Origin: Protaetiibacter sp.
GTDB lineage: Bacteria > Actinomycetota > Actinomycetes > Actinomycetales > Microbacteriaceae
DNA length: 64,000 nucleotides
Direction: 5' to 3'
NCBI GenBank assembly: GCA_030150265.1
Contig: JASLGG010000021.1
Span: 12,397 to 76,396, forward strand
Part shown: piece by piece, positions 49,970-57,740 of the stretch
Numbering within the stretch: the stretch's first letter is position 1
Layout of the letters: the number at the start of each line of letters is the position of its first letter
Made by a program: the position numbers and the translations under genes
The notes under the pieces: model-generated
What the model was told of the DNA's origin: nothing
The model's database searches: none
The model's input: only the letters and a program-made list of their open reading frames with translations

Positions 49970-50016
49970 CCCGCCTGGCCGTGCTGACCGTCTGCCCGCG
50001 CTGACCCGCCTGGCCG
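49960..50016. repeat. 22-bp direct repeat over the end of the Ddn-like gene
   Basis: The unit starting CCCGCGCTGACCCGCCTGGC occurs at 49960-49981 and 49995-50016, 35 bp apart, and the first copy contains the TGA of the upstream gene. It looks like a small tandem duplication of the gene end. Confidence 0.75.
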
Positions 50017-50033
50017 CGCCATCCCGCGCGGCG

Positions 50034-50315
50034 TCAGCTCGCGCGCACCCCGGCTCGCTCCGGATGCGCGTCGAACCAGTCCGCGACATACCAGCAGGTG
50101 GGCGTGATGCGGCGTCCCGAGCGCTCCACGTCGTCCACCGCGAACTCCACGAGCTGCGCGGCATAGCCGTGCCCGCGCTCGCGCGGCACCGTGACGGTGC
50201 TGTGGAACACCACGGTGGGACCGTGATCGAGGTACTCGAGCGCGCTCACCAGGGCGCCGTCGCGGCGCAGCGTGTAGCGGTGCGCGTCGGGCTCGTGGGC
50301 CAGCTGGATCGCCAT
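50034..50315 (-). CDS. Small GNAT-like (YjdJ-type) acetyltransferase
   Basis: 93 residues. VVFHSTVTVPRERGHGYAAQ is the acetyl-CoA-binding motif and PTCWYVADWFDAHPE the conserved C-terminal part of the short GNAT_2/YjdJ family. TACGCT lies 6 nt before the ATG on the minus strand, so a leaderless start is probable. Divergent from glutathione peroxidase. Confidence 0.85.
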   Translation of the reverse strand: MAIQLAHEPDAHRYTLRRDGALVSALEYLDHGPTVVFHSTVTVPRERGHGYAAQLVEFAVDDVERSGRRITPTCWYVADWFDAHPERAGVRAS

Positions 50316-50356
50316 GCAGCCAGCGTAGGCCTCCCCGACGCGCGTAGCCTGGGGGA

Positions 50357-50857
50357 GTGGGCATCAGCAACACCTCCCTGCGGGACATCCCCCTGACGAC
50401 GATCGACGGCGAGCGCGCGAGCCTCGCCGACTACGGCGACGGGCCGATCCTCATCGTCAACGTCGCCTCGCGCTGCGGCAACACCCCGCAGTACGAGAAG
50501 CTCGAGGAGCTGCAGGAGGAGTACCGCGACCGCGGCTTCACCGTGCTCGGCTTCCCCTGCAACCAGTTCCTCGGGCAGGAGCCCGGCTCGGCGGAGGAGA
50601 TCAAGGAGTTCTGCTCCACGACCTACGGCGTCACCTTCCCGCTCATGGCGAAGACGCGCGTGAACGGCTGGCGCAAGCATCCGCTGTACGCCTCGCTCAC
50701 CCAGGTGCCGGATGCCGACGGCAAGGCCGGCCGCGTCACCTGGAACTTCGAGAAGTTCCTGCTCGCCCCCGACGGGACGGTCACGCGCTTCCGCCCCAAG
50801 GTGCAGCCGGACGACCCCGCGGTGGTCGCCGCGATCGAGAAGGCGCTGCCCGCCTAG
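50357..50857 (+). CDS. Glutathione peroxidase family protein
   Basis: 166 residues from a GTG. VASRCGNTPQYEKLEELQ holds the peroxidatic Cys (C40) in place of Sec, GFPCNQFLGQEPG the second conserved block and VTWNFEKFLL the Trp-Asn pair. Actinobacterial members usually take electrons from thioredoxin or mycothiol pathways rather than glutathione; this is family knowledge. TAGCCT at 50345-50350 is 6 nt before the start (leaderless). Its end overlaps the S4 gene by 4 bp tail to tail. Confidence 0.93.
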   Translation: MGISNTSLRDIPLTTIDGERASLADYGDGPILIVNVASRCGNTPQYEKLEELQEEYRDRGFTVLGFPCNQFLGQEPGSAEEIKEFCSTTYGVTFPLMAKTRVNGWRKHPLYASLTQVPDADGKAGRVTWNFEKFLLAPDGTVTRFRPKVQPDDPAVVAAIEKALPA

Positions 50858-51225
50858 AACCCGCGCAGCCGCTCGATCTCCCGGCGGTCGCGCTTGGTGG
50901 GCCGCCCGGCGCCCCGCTCGCGCACCGCGAAGACCGTGCGCTCCTCCTTCGGCGGAGGCGCGGGCGTGAGGTCGTCGAATGCCGCGGCCGCGAGCGCCGC
51001 GCTCACGCGTTTCACGAGCAGCTGCCGCACCACGAGCACCCGTGCCCCCTGGGGCGTGACGACCCGCACCTCGACGCCCGGCCGCACGGTCTGCGCGGGC
51101 TTCGCGGTGTCGCCGCCGACCTTCACGTGCCCGGCCTTGCACAGCGCGGTCGCGGCCGAGCGCGACTTCGTCACGCGCACCGCCCACAGCCAGGCGTCGA
51201 TGCGCACGCCGCCCGCCTCGTCCAT
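50854..51225 (-). CDS. S4-domain RNA-binding protein (Hsp15-like)
   Basis: 123 residues. The S4 domain spans about 7-70: RIDAWLWAVRVTKSRSAATA and LCKAGHVKVGGDTAKPAQTV. The C-terminus is basic (GRPTKRDRREIERL), as in Hsp15, which binds 50S subunits carrying stalled peptides. Length and charge fit. The ATG at 51225 is preceded by a GGGAGGAAGG purine run. Divergent from the Nudix gene. Confidence 0.9.
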   Translation of the reverse strand: MDEAGGVRIDAWLWAVRVTKSRSAATALCKAGHVKVGGDTAKPAQTVRPGVEVRVVTPQGARVLVVRQLLVKRVSAALAAAAFDDLTPAPPPKEERTVFAVRERGAGRPTKRDRREIERLRGF

Positions 51226-51285
51226 CCGCTCGCCGTCCCTTCCTCCCGGGAAGCCTAGATGCCGGCGACGGCCTAGGCTCGGAGC

Positions 51286-51807
51286 ATGACCCGGGCCCCG
51301 CACGATCCGCGCGAGCGCCGACCGCACGGTCCCGGCGACGCCTGGGTCGACGGACCGCAGGGCAGGTACTGGGGTCGTTTCGGCGCCGCGGGGCTGCTGC
51401 TCGCGCATCCGGATGCCGGGGTGCTGTTGCAGCTGCGCGCCGAGTGGAGCCATCTCGGCGGCACCTGGGGCATCCCGGGCGGCGCGCGCCACGACGAGCA
51501 CGAGACCGCGATCGCCGCGGCGCTGCGCGAGTCGGAGGAGGAGGCCGGGGTGCCCGCTTCCGCGGTGCGCGTGCTCGGCGAGGCCGTGTGGGACCTCGGC
51601 TACTGGTCGTACACGACCGTGTATGCGCGCGCCGAGCATCCCGTGGAGCCCGTCATCGGCGACGCGGAGAGCGTGTCGCTGCGCTGGGTCGCGTTCCCCG
51701 AGGTCGGGCGGCTGCCCCTGCATCCGGGGCTCGCCCGCTCCTGGCCCGGCGCGCGGGAGGCGCTCGCGGGCCTCGACCCCGAGCTCGCCGCGTCGATGCT
51801 CGGCTGA
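51286..51807 (+). CDS. Nudix hydrolase
   Basis: 173 residues. The Nudix box is complete: GGARHDEHETAIAAALRESEEEAGV region (about 65-89) with REx2EE. It hydrolyses a nucleoside-diphosphate derivative; the substrate is unknown. TAGGCT at 51274-51279, 6 nt before the ATG, suggests leaderless expression. The GNAT gene follows at once. Confidence 0.92.
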   Translation: MTRAPHDPRERRPHGPGDAWVDGPQGRYWGRFGAAGLLLAHPDAGVLLQLRAEWSHLGGTWGIPGGARHDEHETAIAAALRESEEEAGVPASAVRVLGEAVWDLGYWSYTTVYARAEHPVEPVIGDAESVSLRWVAFPEVGRLPLHPGLARSWPGAREALAGLDPELAASMLG

Positions 51808-51818
51808 GGACGGTCATC

Positions 51819-52595
51819 GTGGGGCACGCGGAGCCGCGGCGCTGGGCCGCAGGCGGCGCCGAGATCGTCGAGCTGCCCGCGGGCGTGTTCCGCGGCGGCC
51901 TCGGCCGGTGGGAGGGCGATCCGGCGGGATTCGGTGCGGCCTATGCCCGGGCGGCGGCGACCTGGGTCGCCGAGGGCGCGTTGAGCCATCGGATCACGGT
52001 GCCTGCCGGGTCCCCGGTGGAGGGCGAGCTCCTCGCGCTCGGCTTCGGGCACGAGCAGGTGTACGCCGTGGCGCCCGCGCACCTCGTCCGCGATCGCGCG
52101 ACGGAGCGCGGCCACGGCGATGTCGTCGTGCGGCAGGCCGGTGAGGAGGACCTTCCGGCGCTCGACGAGCTCGTGCCGATCGTCGCGCGCCACCAGGCGG
52201 AGTCGCCGGTCTTCGCGCCCCGCACCCCGGCGTTCTTCGCGGAGCTGGGGGCGGGCATCCGCGCGATGCTGGCCGACGCGACGATCCTCGTGGGTGGGAC
52301 GGCCGAGGGGCGGATCGACGGCTACCTCATCCTCGAGCGCGAGGGGGCGGACGCCGAGATCGTGCTCGCCGCGGTGCGGCCGGAGTCGCGCGGGAGGGGC
52401 GTCGCGAGCGCGCTCGTGCGCGCGGCCGCCGAACGCGCGCTCGCGGACGGCGCGACCACGCTGTCGGCGGACTGGCGATCGGCGAACCGCGAGGCGGCCG
52501 CGCTGTGGACGGCGCTCGGCTTCGAGCCGGTGCGGCGGCGGTGGCAGCGCACGATCGATCCGACGCCGACGCCCACCGAGGCGGAGCTGGGCTGA
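51819..52595 (+). CDS. GNAT family N-acetyltransferase
   Basis: 258 residues from a GTG at 51819 with GAGGA 8 nt upstream; the long upstream open frame lies over the Nudix gene and is rejected. The N-terminal 100 residues are a degenerate half. The C-terminal GNAT domain (about 110-245) has IVLAAVRPESRGRGVASALV and SADWRSANREAAALWTALGF. Substrate unknown. Confidence 0.87.
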   Translation: MGHAEPRRWAAGGAEIVELPAGVFRGGLGRWEGDPAGFGAAYARAAATWVAEGALSHRITVPAGSPVEGELLALGFGHEQVYAVAPAHLVRDRATERGHGDVVVRQAGEEDLPALDELVPIVARHQAESPVFAPRTPAFFAELGAGIRAMLADATILVGGTAEGRIDGYLILEREGADAEIVLAAVRPESRGRGVASALVRAAAERALADGATTLSADWRSANREAAALWTALGFEPVRRRWQRTIDPTPTPTEAELG

Positions 52596-52603
52596 CGCGG
52601 GCG

Positions 52604-53074
52604 TCAGCCCCCCACGAGCTCCGCGGCGGCGGCCTCCTCGGCGAGCGAGGCCTTCCACGCGACGAGGCCGCGCACCGTCGCGTCCTCATCCTCGGCGAGC
52701 TCGTCCATCACGTCGGCCGGCACGAAGAAGTTGACCGCGACCCAGCCGCGCACCGTGGCCGAGTCGTCGTGCGCGAGCTCGCGCAGCACGTCGCACGGCG
52801 TCGCGGTGTTGCGCGCGACGCACGCGCGCACGCCGTCGTCGGCATCGCGCGCGAGCACCTCGAACAGGTCGACGGGGGTGTGGTAGGAGCTCGCGACCGA
52901 CTCGCGGATCTTGGGGTTGGCATCCGTCGCGAGCACCCGGAGCCGGTGGATCTTCGACTCGGTCACCGCGGGCGCGGGGTGCAGCGCCGCGACCTCCGCC
53001 GCCGTGAGCATGCTCGGCGCCAGCGCCGCCATCTGCGCGCGCTGGGCGGGGGTGTTGAAGCGGATGCACGACAT
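52604..53074 (-). CDS. Leucine-rich-variant/HEAT-like repeat protein
   Basis: 156 residues with tandem ~25-residue helical units, for example RVLATDANPKIRESVASSYH, EVLARDADDGVRACVARNTA, RELAHDDSATVRGWVAVNFF and DELAEDEDATVRGLVAW. Such LRV repeats form a solenoid for protein binding. TACCGT 6 nt before the ATG (53074) on the minus strand suggests leaderless expression. Function unknown. Confidence 0.82.
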   Translation of the reverse strand: MSCIRFNTPAQRAQMAALAPSMLTAAEVAALHPAPAVTESKIHRLRVLATDANPKIRESVASSYHTPVDLFEVLARDADDGVRACVARNTATPCDVLRELAHDDSATVRGWVAVNFFVPADVMDELAEDEDATVRGLVAWKASLAEEAAAAELVGG

Positions 53075-53181
53075 GCCTCCACGGTACGCCCGCCCCTCCG
53101 CCCCGCATCCCGGACACGCCTGCGCCGGGCGGCGCCGTCTCCGGCGCGCCCGGCGCGGGTGCATTCGTCTGCTGCTGCGGG

Positions 53182-53343
53182 TCACACGCGGCGGCCGCTG
53201 ATGAACCGCAGGAGGAACACGATCGCCGCGATCACCAGCAGCACGAGTCCCACCCACAGCAGGAAGTTCAGCGACTCCACGAATCCGCCCGTGAACAGCA
53301 GGACGATCGCGATGATCGCGATGATGATGCCGAGGATGTTCAT
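53182..53343 (-). CDS. Small two-helix membrane protein
   Basis: 53 residues, nearly all hydrophobic: ILGIIIAIIAIVLLFTGGFV and LLWVGLVLLVIAAIVFLLRF, then ISGRRV. It matches the very short conserved DUF6131-like membrane proteins of actinobacteria. AGGAG lies upstream of the ATG at 53343. Function unknown, possibly envelope stress. Confidence 0.75.
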   Translation of the reverse strand: MNILGIIIAIIAIVLLFTGGFVESLNFLLWVGLVLLVIAAIVFLLRFISGRRV

Positions 53344-53433
53344 GGTGGCGTCTCCTTCCCTCCGCGCCCCGGTGGGGGCCGCGGGTCGCCTCCAGCCAAG
53401 CGCGGCGAGCCGAGTCGCGAAAACCCCTTGCGC

Positions 53434-54252
53434 TCAGGCCCGGGAAGCCGGTACAGGACGCCGCGGCGGCCACGGCACGATCGGCGAGACGCGTCGCTGA
53501 TACTCCGCGTACTCGGGGTACTTGCCGCGCGTGATCGATTCGGTGAAGATCGTCGATCCCACGAAGAGCACGGTGAGCAGCGCCGCCCCCACGACCGTCC
53601 ACTGCAGCACCGACCCCGCCGCGGAGGCCCCGAGCAGGAAGAGCAGCCACCACTGCGCCTGTTCGAAGAAGAAGTTCGGATGCCGCGACACGCGCCAGAG
53701 GCCGCTCTGCAGGAAGCGCGTCGACGGCTCCCGCCCGGCCGCGGCATCCGCCTTCTTGCCCTCGTGGAAGCGCCACTGCTGCTGGTCGGCGATCGTCTCG
53801 CCGGCGAGCGCGCCCAGGAAGAGCACCGTCAGCACGGCGTCGAGCGGCCCGAACGGTGTGGGGTTCTCGAGAGCCGTGAGCGCCGGCAGCGTGATGAGCA
53901 CGAGCAGCGCGTTCTGGTACAGCACGATGAAGAAGAGGTTGAAGAGCTGGAACTGCCACGGCCGCATCCGCGCCCGCAGCACGGCCCAGCGGTAGTCCTC
54001 GACGCCCGAGTAGCCGCCCTTGCGCGCGAAGTTGAAGGTGAGGCGCGCGCCCCAGAGCGTCACGAGCACGGCCATCACGACGAGCCGAGGGTCGGAGAGG
54101 CCCGACGCGGCGGCGAAGATCCACACGTAGACGACCGGGACGATCGACCACAGCCGGTCGACCCAGGAGGTGTCCTTCGTCACGAGGGACGCGATCCAGC
54201 AGAACGCGCAGACGGCGGCGGCGACGAGCAGCACGAGGGGGAACGGGGCCAT
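53434..54252 (-). CDS. DUF1295 membrane protein (steroid 5-alpha-reductase-like)
   Basis: 272 residues with seven or more membrane helices. SGLWRVSRHPNFFFEQAQWW is the conserved reductase/ICMT-like motif, with GKYPEYAEYQRRVSPIVPW near the end. Members probably reduce lipid double bonds with NADPH. I prefer the ATG at 54252, as a TAGGAT hexamer lies 7 nt before it; two further ATGs lie up to 54270. Divergent from the phosphatidyltransferase gene. Confidence 0.87.
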   Translation of the reverse strand: MAPFPLVLLVAAAVCAFCWIASLVTKDTSWVDRLWSIVPVVYVWIFAAASGLSDPRLVVMAVLVTLWGARLTFNFARKGGYSGVEDYRWAVLRARMRPWQFQLFNLFFIVLYQNALLVLITLPALTALENPTPFGPLDAVLTVLFLGALAGETIADQQQWRFHEGKKADAAAGREPSTRFLQSGLWRVSRHPNFFFEQAQWWLLFLLGASAAGSVLQWTVVGAALLTVLFVGSTIFTESITRGKYPEYAEYQRRVSPIVPWPPRRPVPASRA

Positions 54253-54308
54253 GGCGGCCATCCTATGCATCGCTAGACTCGGGGGACCGGATGCGGGCAG
54301 GAGGTCGG

Positions 54309-54917
54309 ATGGAGGCGGTCAGCTCCAGGATCGTGACGATCCCGAACCTGCTCAGCGCCGTGCGCCTCGTGCTCATCCCGGTGTTCCTCTGGCTGCTGAG
54401 CACCTCGCAGTTCGGCTGGGCGCTGCTCGTCATCGTCGTCTCGAGCCTGACCGACTTCGTCGACGGCTTCATCGCTCGCCGCTTCAACCAGGTGAGCCGT
54501 GTCGGCCAGCTGCTCGACCCGGCGGTCGACCGGCTGTTCATCTTCTCGACCCTCATCGGGCTCGCCTGGCTCCTGCCGGAGCGACTGCCGTGGTGGCTCG
54601 TCGGGCTCATCGTGGCGCGCGACGTGGCGCTGCTCGTGCTCGGCATCGTGCTCGCCAACCACGGCTACGGCCCCTTGCCCGTCCACCACCTGGGCAAGGT
54701 CGCGACCTTCTCGCTGCTGTTCGCCCTGCCGACCCTCGTGCTCGGGGCGGCGTTCCCGCAGATCGCCGCGGTCAGCGATCCGTTCGGCTGGGCGCTCGCG
54801 CTGTGGGGCGCGTTCCTGTACTGGTGGGCGGGCGCGATCTACCTGCGCGAGACGATCCGGCTGACCCGTCGCGGACGGGTGGCGGATGCCGCCTCATCGG
54901 ATACGCTGGGAAGCTGA
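54309..54917 (+). CDS. CDP-alcohol phosphatidyltransferase
   Basis: 202 residues with about six helices. The catalytic motif TDFVDGFIARRFN then GQLLDPAVDR gives the D-x2-DG-x2-AR-x8-G-x3-D-x3-D signature in full. It transfers a phosphatidyl group from CDP-diacylglycerol to an alcohol (PgsA- or cardiolipin-synthase-like); the alcohol cannot be decided. AGGAGG precedes the ATG at 54309. The FHA gene follows after 11 bp. Confidence 0.92.
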   Translation: MEAVSSRIVTIPNLLSAVRLVLIPVFLWLLSTSQFGWALLVIVVSSLTDFVDGFIARRFNQVSRVGQLLDPAVDRLFIFSTLIGLAWLLPERLPWWLVGLIVARDVALLVLGIVLANHGYGPLPVHHLGKVATFSLLFALPTLVLGAAFPQIAAVSDPFGWALALWGAFLYWWAGAIYLRETIRLTRRGRVADAASSDTLGS

Positions 54918-54928
54918 AGGAGGGCGCC

Positions 54929-55408
54929 ATGGTCGACGACGCCGGACACGATGCGGTGAACACCCCCGCGGTCCCCGATCCCGCATCCAACGACACGACT
55001 GCCCACTTCAGCGACGACTTCCGCAGCCAGCTCGCGGCGATGGAGACGGGCGTCACCGTCGAGGAGCAGGAGGCGATCGCGGCTCTGCCGTCGGGCTCCG
55101 CGCTCCTCGTCGTGCGCCGCGGGCCGAACGTGGGCGCGCGCTTCCTGCTCGACGCCGACAGCACCGTCGCGGGGCGGCATCCGGATGCCGACATCTTCCT
55201 CGACGACGTCACGGTCTCGCGTCGTCACGCGGAGTTCGCCCGCACGGCGGGGCAGTTCCAGGTGCGCGACCTCGGCTCGCTCAACGGCACCTACTTCGAC
55301 GGCGTGCGCATCGAGTCGGCACTCCTGCACGACGGCGCCGAAGTGCAGGTGGGCAAGTTCCGGCTGACCTTCTACGCCTCGCGCGCCGACCGCGTGCCGA
55401 CCCGCTGA
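54929..55408 (+). CDS. garA: GarA/OdhI-like FHA-domain regulator
   Basis: 159 residues. The FHA domain (about 60-150) has TVAGRHPDADIFLDDVTVSR and VRDLGSLNGTYFDGVRI. The N-terminal NDTTAHFSDDFRS resembles the phosphorylation motif ETTSVF of mycobacterial GarA, with the Thr pair kept. GarA/OdhI, when unphosphorylated, inhibits 2-oxoglutarate dehydrogenase; Ser/Thr kinases such as PknG/PknB relieve this. GGAGGG stands before the ATG. The next gene overlaps its stop (TGATG). Confidence 0.9.
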   Translation: MVDDAGHDAVNTPAVPDPASNDTTAHFSDDFRSQLAAMETGVTVEEQEAIAALPSGSALLVVRRGPNVGARFLLDADSTVAGRHPDADIFLDDVTVSRRHAEFARTAGQFQVRDLGSLNGTYFDGVRIESALLHDGAEVQVGKFRLTFYASRADRVPTR

Positions 55409-56100
55409 TGCCGGCCTCCTCGGCGGCGCGTGCGTCGCAGGGCGCATCCCTTCTCAGCATCGGTCAGGTGCTCGCGCGCCTGAACCCCGAGTTCCCCGAT
55501 CTCAGCCCCTCGAAGCTGCGCTTCCTCGAGGAGCGTCAGCTCATCACGCCGAGCCGCACCGAGTCCGGATACCGCAAGTTCTCCGCGGCCGATGTCGAGC
55601 GCCTGCGCCTCGTGCTCTCGATGCAGCGCGACTACTACCTGCCGCTCAAGGTCATCCGCACCTACCTCGACGAGCTCGACGCCGGGCGCGAGCCGGTGCT
55701 GCCGGGCGGCATCACGGTGCAGGCGCCGTCGATGCTGCCGAGCGAGCGGCGGTTCAGCCGCGAGGAGCTCGTGCGCGAGGCGGGTGCCAACGCGATGCTG
55801 CTGCAGGATGCGGTGTCGGCGTCGCTCATCGTGCCGGCCGAGCACCACGGCGAGGACGCCCTGGCGGTGCTGAAGGCGCTCGTCGAGCTGCAGCGCTCGG
55901 GCATCGAGCCCCGTCACCTGCGCGGCTTCCGGGCCGCGGCGGAGCGCGAGCTGGGGCTCATCGAGTCCGCGCTCATCCCGGTGGCGCGGCGCAAGGACGC
56001 CTCGAGCCGGGCGAAGGCGCAGGAGCTCGCGCGCGAGATCGCGGGGCAGCTCGAGGTGGTGCGGTCGAGCCTGATCCGTTCGGCGCTCGGCCGGCTCTGA
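55408..56100 (+). CDS. ftsR: FtsR-like MerR family regulator
   Basis: 230 residues. SIGQVLARLNPEFPDLSPSK and LRFLEERQLITPSRTESGYR make a MerR-type HTH, followed by YYLPLKVIRTYLDELDAGR and a long helical C-terminus. It corresponds to Rv1828/FtsR, which lies beside garA/odhI in mycobacteria and corynebacteria and activates ftsZ in the latter. Translation is coupled to garA (TGATG). Confidence 0.88.
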   Translation: MPASSAARASQGASLLSIGQVLARLNPEFPDLSPSKLRFLEERQLITPSRTESGYRKFSAADVERLRLVLSMQRDYYLPLKVIRTYLDELDAGREPVLPGGITVQAPSMLPSERRFSREELVREAGANAMLLQDAVSASLIVPAEHHGEDALAVLKALVELQRSGIEPRHLRGFRAAAERELGLIESALIPVARRKDASSRAKAQELAREIAGQLEVVRSSLIRSALGRL

Positions 56101-56197
56101 GCCGCGCCGCGAGTTTTCTCCGCGACACGCCGGGCGTTGGCGCGGATGTGATTGATGGCACCCCCTCGGGTGGGTACCGTGGACCACGACAGCGAGT

Positions 56198-56221
56198 TTG
56201 AACCTTAACTTCAACCTGAGG
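56198..56221 (+). promoter_or_regulatory. Putative MerR-type binding repeats upstream of the second MerR gene
   Basis: TTGAACCTTAAC (56198-56209) and TTCAACCTGAGG (56210-56221) are adjacent 12-bp direct repeats with 8 matches, lying 30-54 bp before the ATG at 56252 in otherwise GC-rich DNA. Binding by this MerR protein or FtsR is inference. Confidence 0.45.
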
Positions 56222-56251
56222 GTCAGACCCAGGCCAGAGAGGACTGTCGAG

Positions 56252-56821
56252 ATGAGCGACACGGGCGAGCAGGGGGCCGCGCGCTCCCGCGACGCGGGGC
56301 CGCGCTACGACCTCGAGCTGCTCTTCACCGACGGCCTGCCGGAGCTCGACGACCAGACCGGCTTCCGCGGTGCGATCGCGGCTCGTGCCGCTGGCATCAG
56401 CTACCGCCAGCTCGACTACTGGGCGCGCACCGAGCTCGTCGAGCCCACCATCCGCGGCGCCGCCGGCTCCGGCTCGCAGCGCCTCTACGGCTTCCGCGAC
56501 ATCCTCGTGCTGAAGCTCGTCAAGCGTCTCCTCGACACCGGCATCTCGCTGCAGCAGATCCGCACCGCGGTCAACCAGCTGCGCGAGGCGGGCGTCAACG
56601 ACCTCGCCCAGACGACCCTGATGTCCGACGGCGCGAGCGTCTACCTCTGCACCTCCGACGACGAGGTCATCGACCTCGTGAGCCGCGGCCAGGGCGTCTT
56701 CGGCATCGCCGTCGGCAAGGTGCTGCGCGAGGTCGAGTCGAGCCTCGTCGAGCTCGACTCCGCGAGCGTCGACCCGTCCGACGAGCTCGCCGCCCGCCGC
56801 GCCAAGCGCGCCGCGAGCTGA
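56252..56821 (+). CDS. MerR family regulator (Rv1830-like)
   Basis: 189 residues. The HTH is FRGAIAARAAGISYRQLDYW then ARTELVEPTIRGAAGSGSQR and LYGFRDILVLKLVKRLLDTG. The C-terminal region (115-189) includes DDEVIDLVSRGQGVFGIAVG, typical of Rv1830 homologues. GAGAGGA is before the ATG. The usual order garA-ftsR-bifunctional nuclease-merR is kept here but without the nuclease. Confidence 0.88.
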   Translation: MSDTGEQGAARSRDAGPRYDLELLFTDGLPELDDQTGFRGAIAARAAGISYRQLDYWARTELVEPTIRGAAGSGSQRLYGFRDILVLKLVKRLLDTGISLQQIRTAVNQLREAGVNDLAQTTLMSDGASVYLCTSDDEVIDLVSRGQGVFGIAVGKVLREVESSLVELDSASVDPSDELAARRAKRAAS

Positions 56822-56852
56822 GCGACCGCGTCTCGAGACACCGGCGACCGGC

Positions 56853-57659
56853 TCAGGAGCTCGGCTGCACCTCGTTGAGACGCGAGGTGCGCAGCACCCG
56901 CTCGAGCAGCAGGTCGAAGTTGTGCGCCATCTCCTGCGCGCCCTCGCCCGGCCAGATGTGCAGCGGCTTCGCCGCACCCTGCGCCTGCTGCAGGGAGGTG
57001 CGCTCCGGCAGCTGCGGCGCGAGCACGAGCGGACCGAACATGTCGCGCAGCTCCTTGATGCGGAACTGATGCTCGAGCGACTGCACGCGCGCGCGGTTGA
57101 CGATGATGCCGAGCGGCTGCAGGCGCGGAGAGATGCCGCGGCGGATCTCCTCGATGGCGCGCAGCGCGCGGTCGGCCGCGGCGACCGAGAAGAGGCCGGG
57201 CTCCGTCACGACGACGACGCGGTCGGATGCCGCCCACGCCGTGCGGGTCAGCGCGTTGAGCGACGGCGCGCAGTCGATGAGCACGAGCTCGTACTCCTTC
57301 TCGACGTGCGAGAGCGCCTCCTCGATCTTCCAGATGTCGCGGATCGAGGGGTGCGGCCCGTCGAAGTTGATCGCCGAGGGCGAGCCGATCAGCACGTCCA
57401 CCGTGCCGGTGCGCCCGCGCGTCCAGCCGGACGGCGCGATCGCCGAGCGGACGATCTTCTCCTTGGGGGAGGCGAGCACGTCGGCGACGTTGAGGTGGCC
57501 CGAGACGTCGATGTCCATGCCGGTCGAGACGTCGGACTGCGGGTCGAGGTCGACCACCAGGGTGGAGACGCCGCGCGCGAAGGCGGCGGATGCCAGGCCG
57601 AGCGTGACGGTGGTCTTCCCCACGCCCCCCTTGAGGGAGCTGACGCTCAGAACATGCAC
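56853..57659 (-). CDS. ParA/MinD-type ATPase
   Basis: 268 residues. Deviant Walker A KGGVGKTT (10-17), VVDLDPQSDVSTG (Walker A') and LVLIDCAPSLNALT (Walker B) are intact. It is an orphan ParA with no ParB beside it; in actinobacteria such proteins position chromosomes, chemoreceptors or other cargo. It is divergent from pyc with 81 bp between the genes. A second ParA-like gene lies beyond pyc. Confidence 0.9.
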   Translation of the reverse strand: MHVLSVSSLKGGVGKTTVTLGLASAAFARGVSTLVVDLDPQSDVSTGMDIDVSGHLNVADVLASPKEKIVRSAIAPSGWTRGRTGTVDVLIGSPSAINFDGPHPSIRDIWKIEEALSHVEKEYELVLIDCAPSLNALTRTAWAASDRVVVVTEPGLFSVAAADRALRAIEEIRRGISPRLQPLGIIVNRARVQSLEHQFRIKELRDMFGPLVLAPQLPERTSLQQAQGAAKPLHIWPGEGAQEMAHNFDLLLERVLRTSRLNEVQPSS

Positions 57660-57740
57660 GAGAAGTCACCCTACCTTCACTAGTCTGAAAGAGCCCACAA
57701 GCCCCCTCCCACCGTCTGCTCGGCAGGCAGGAAGGACCGC

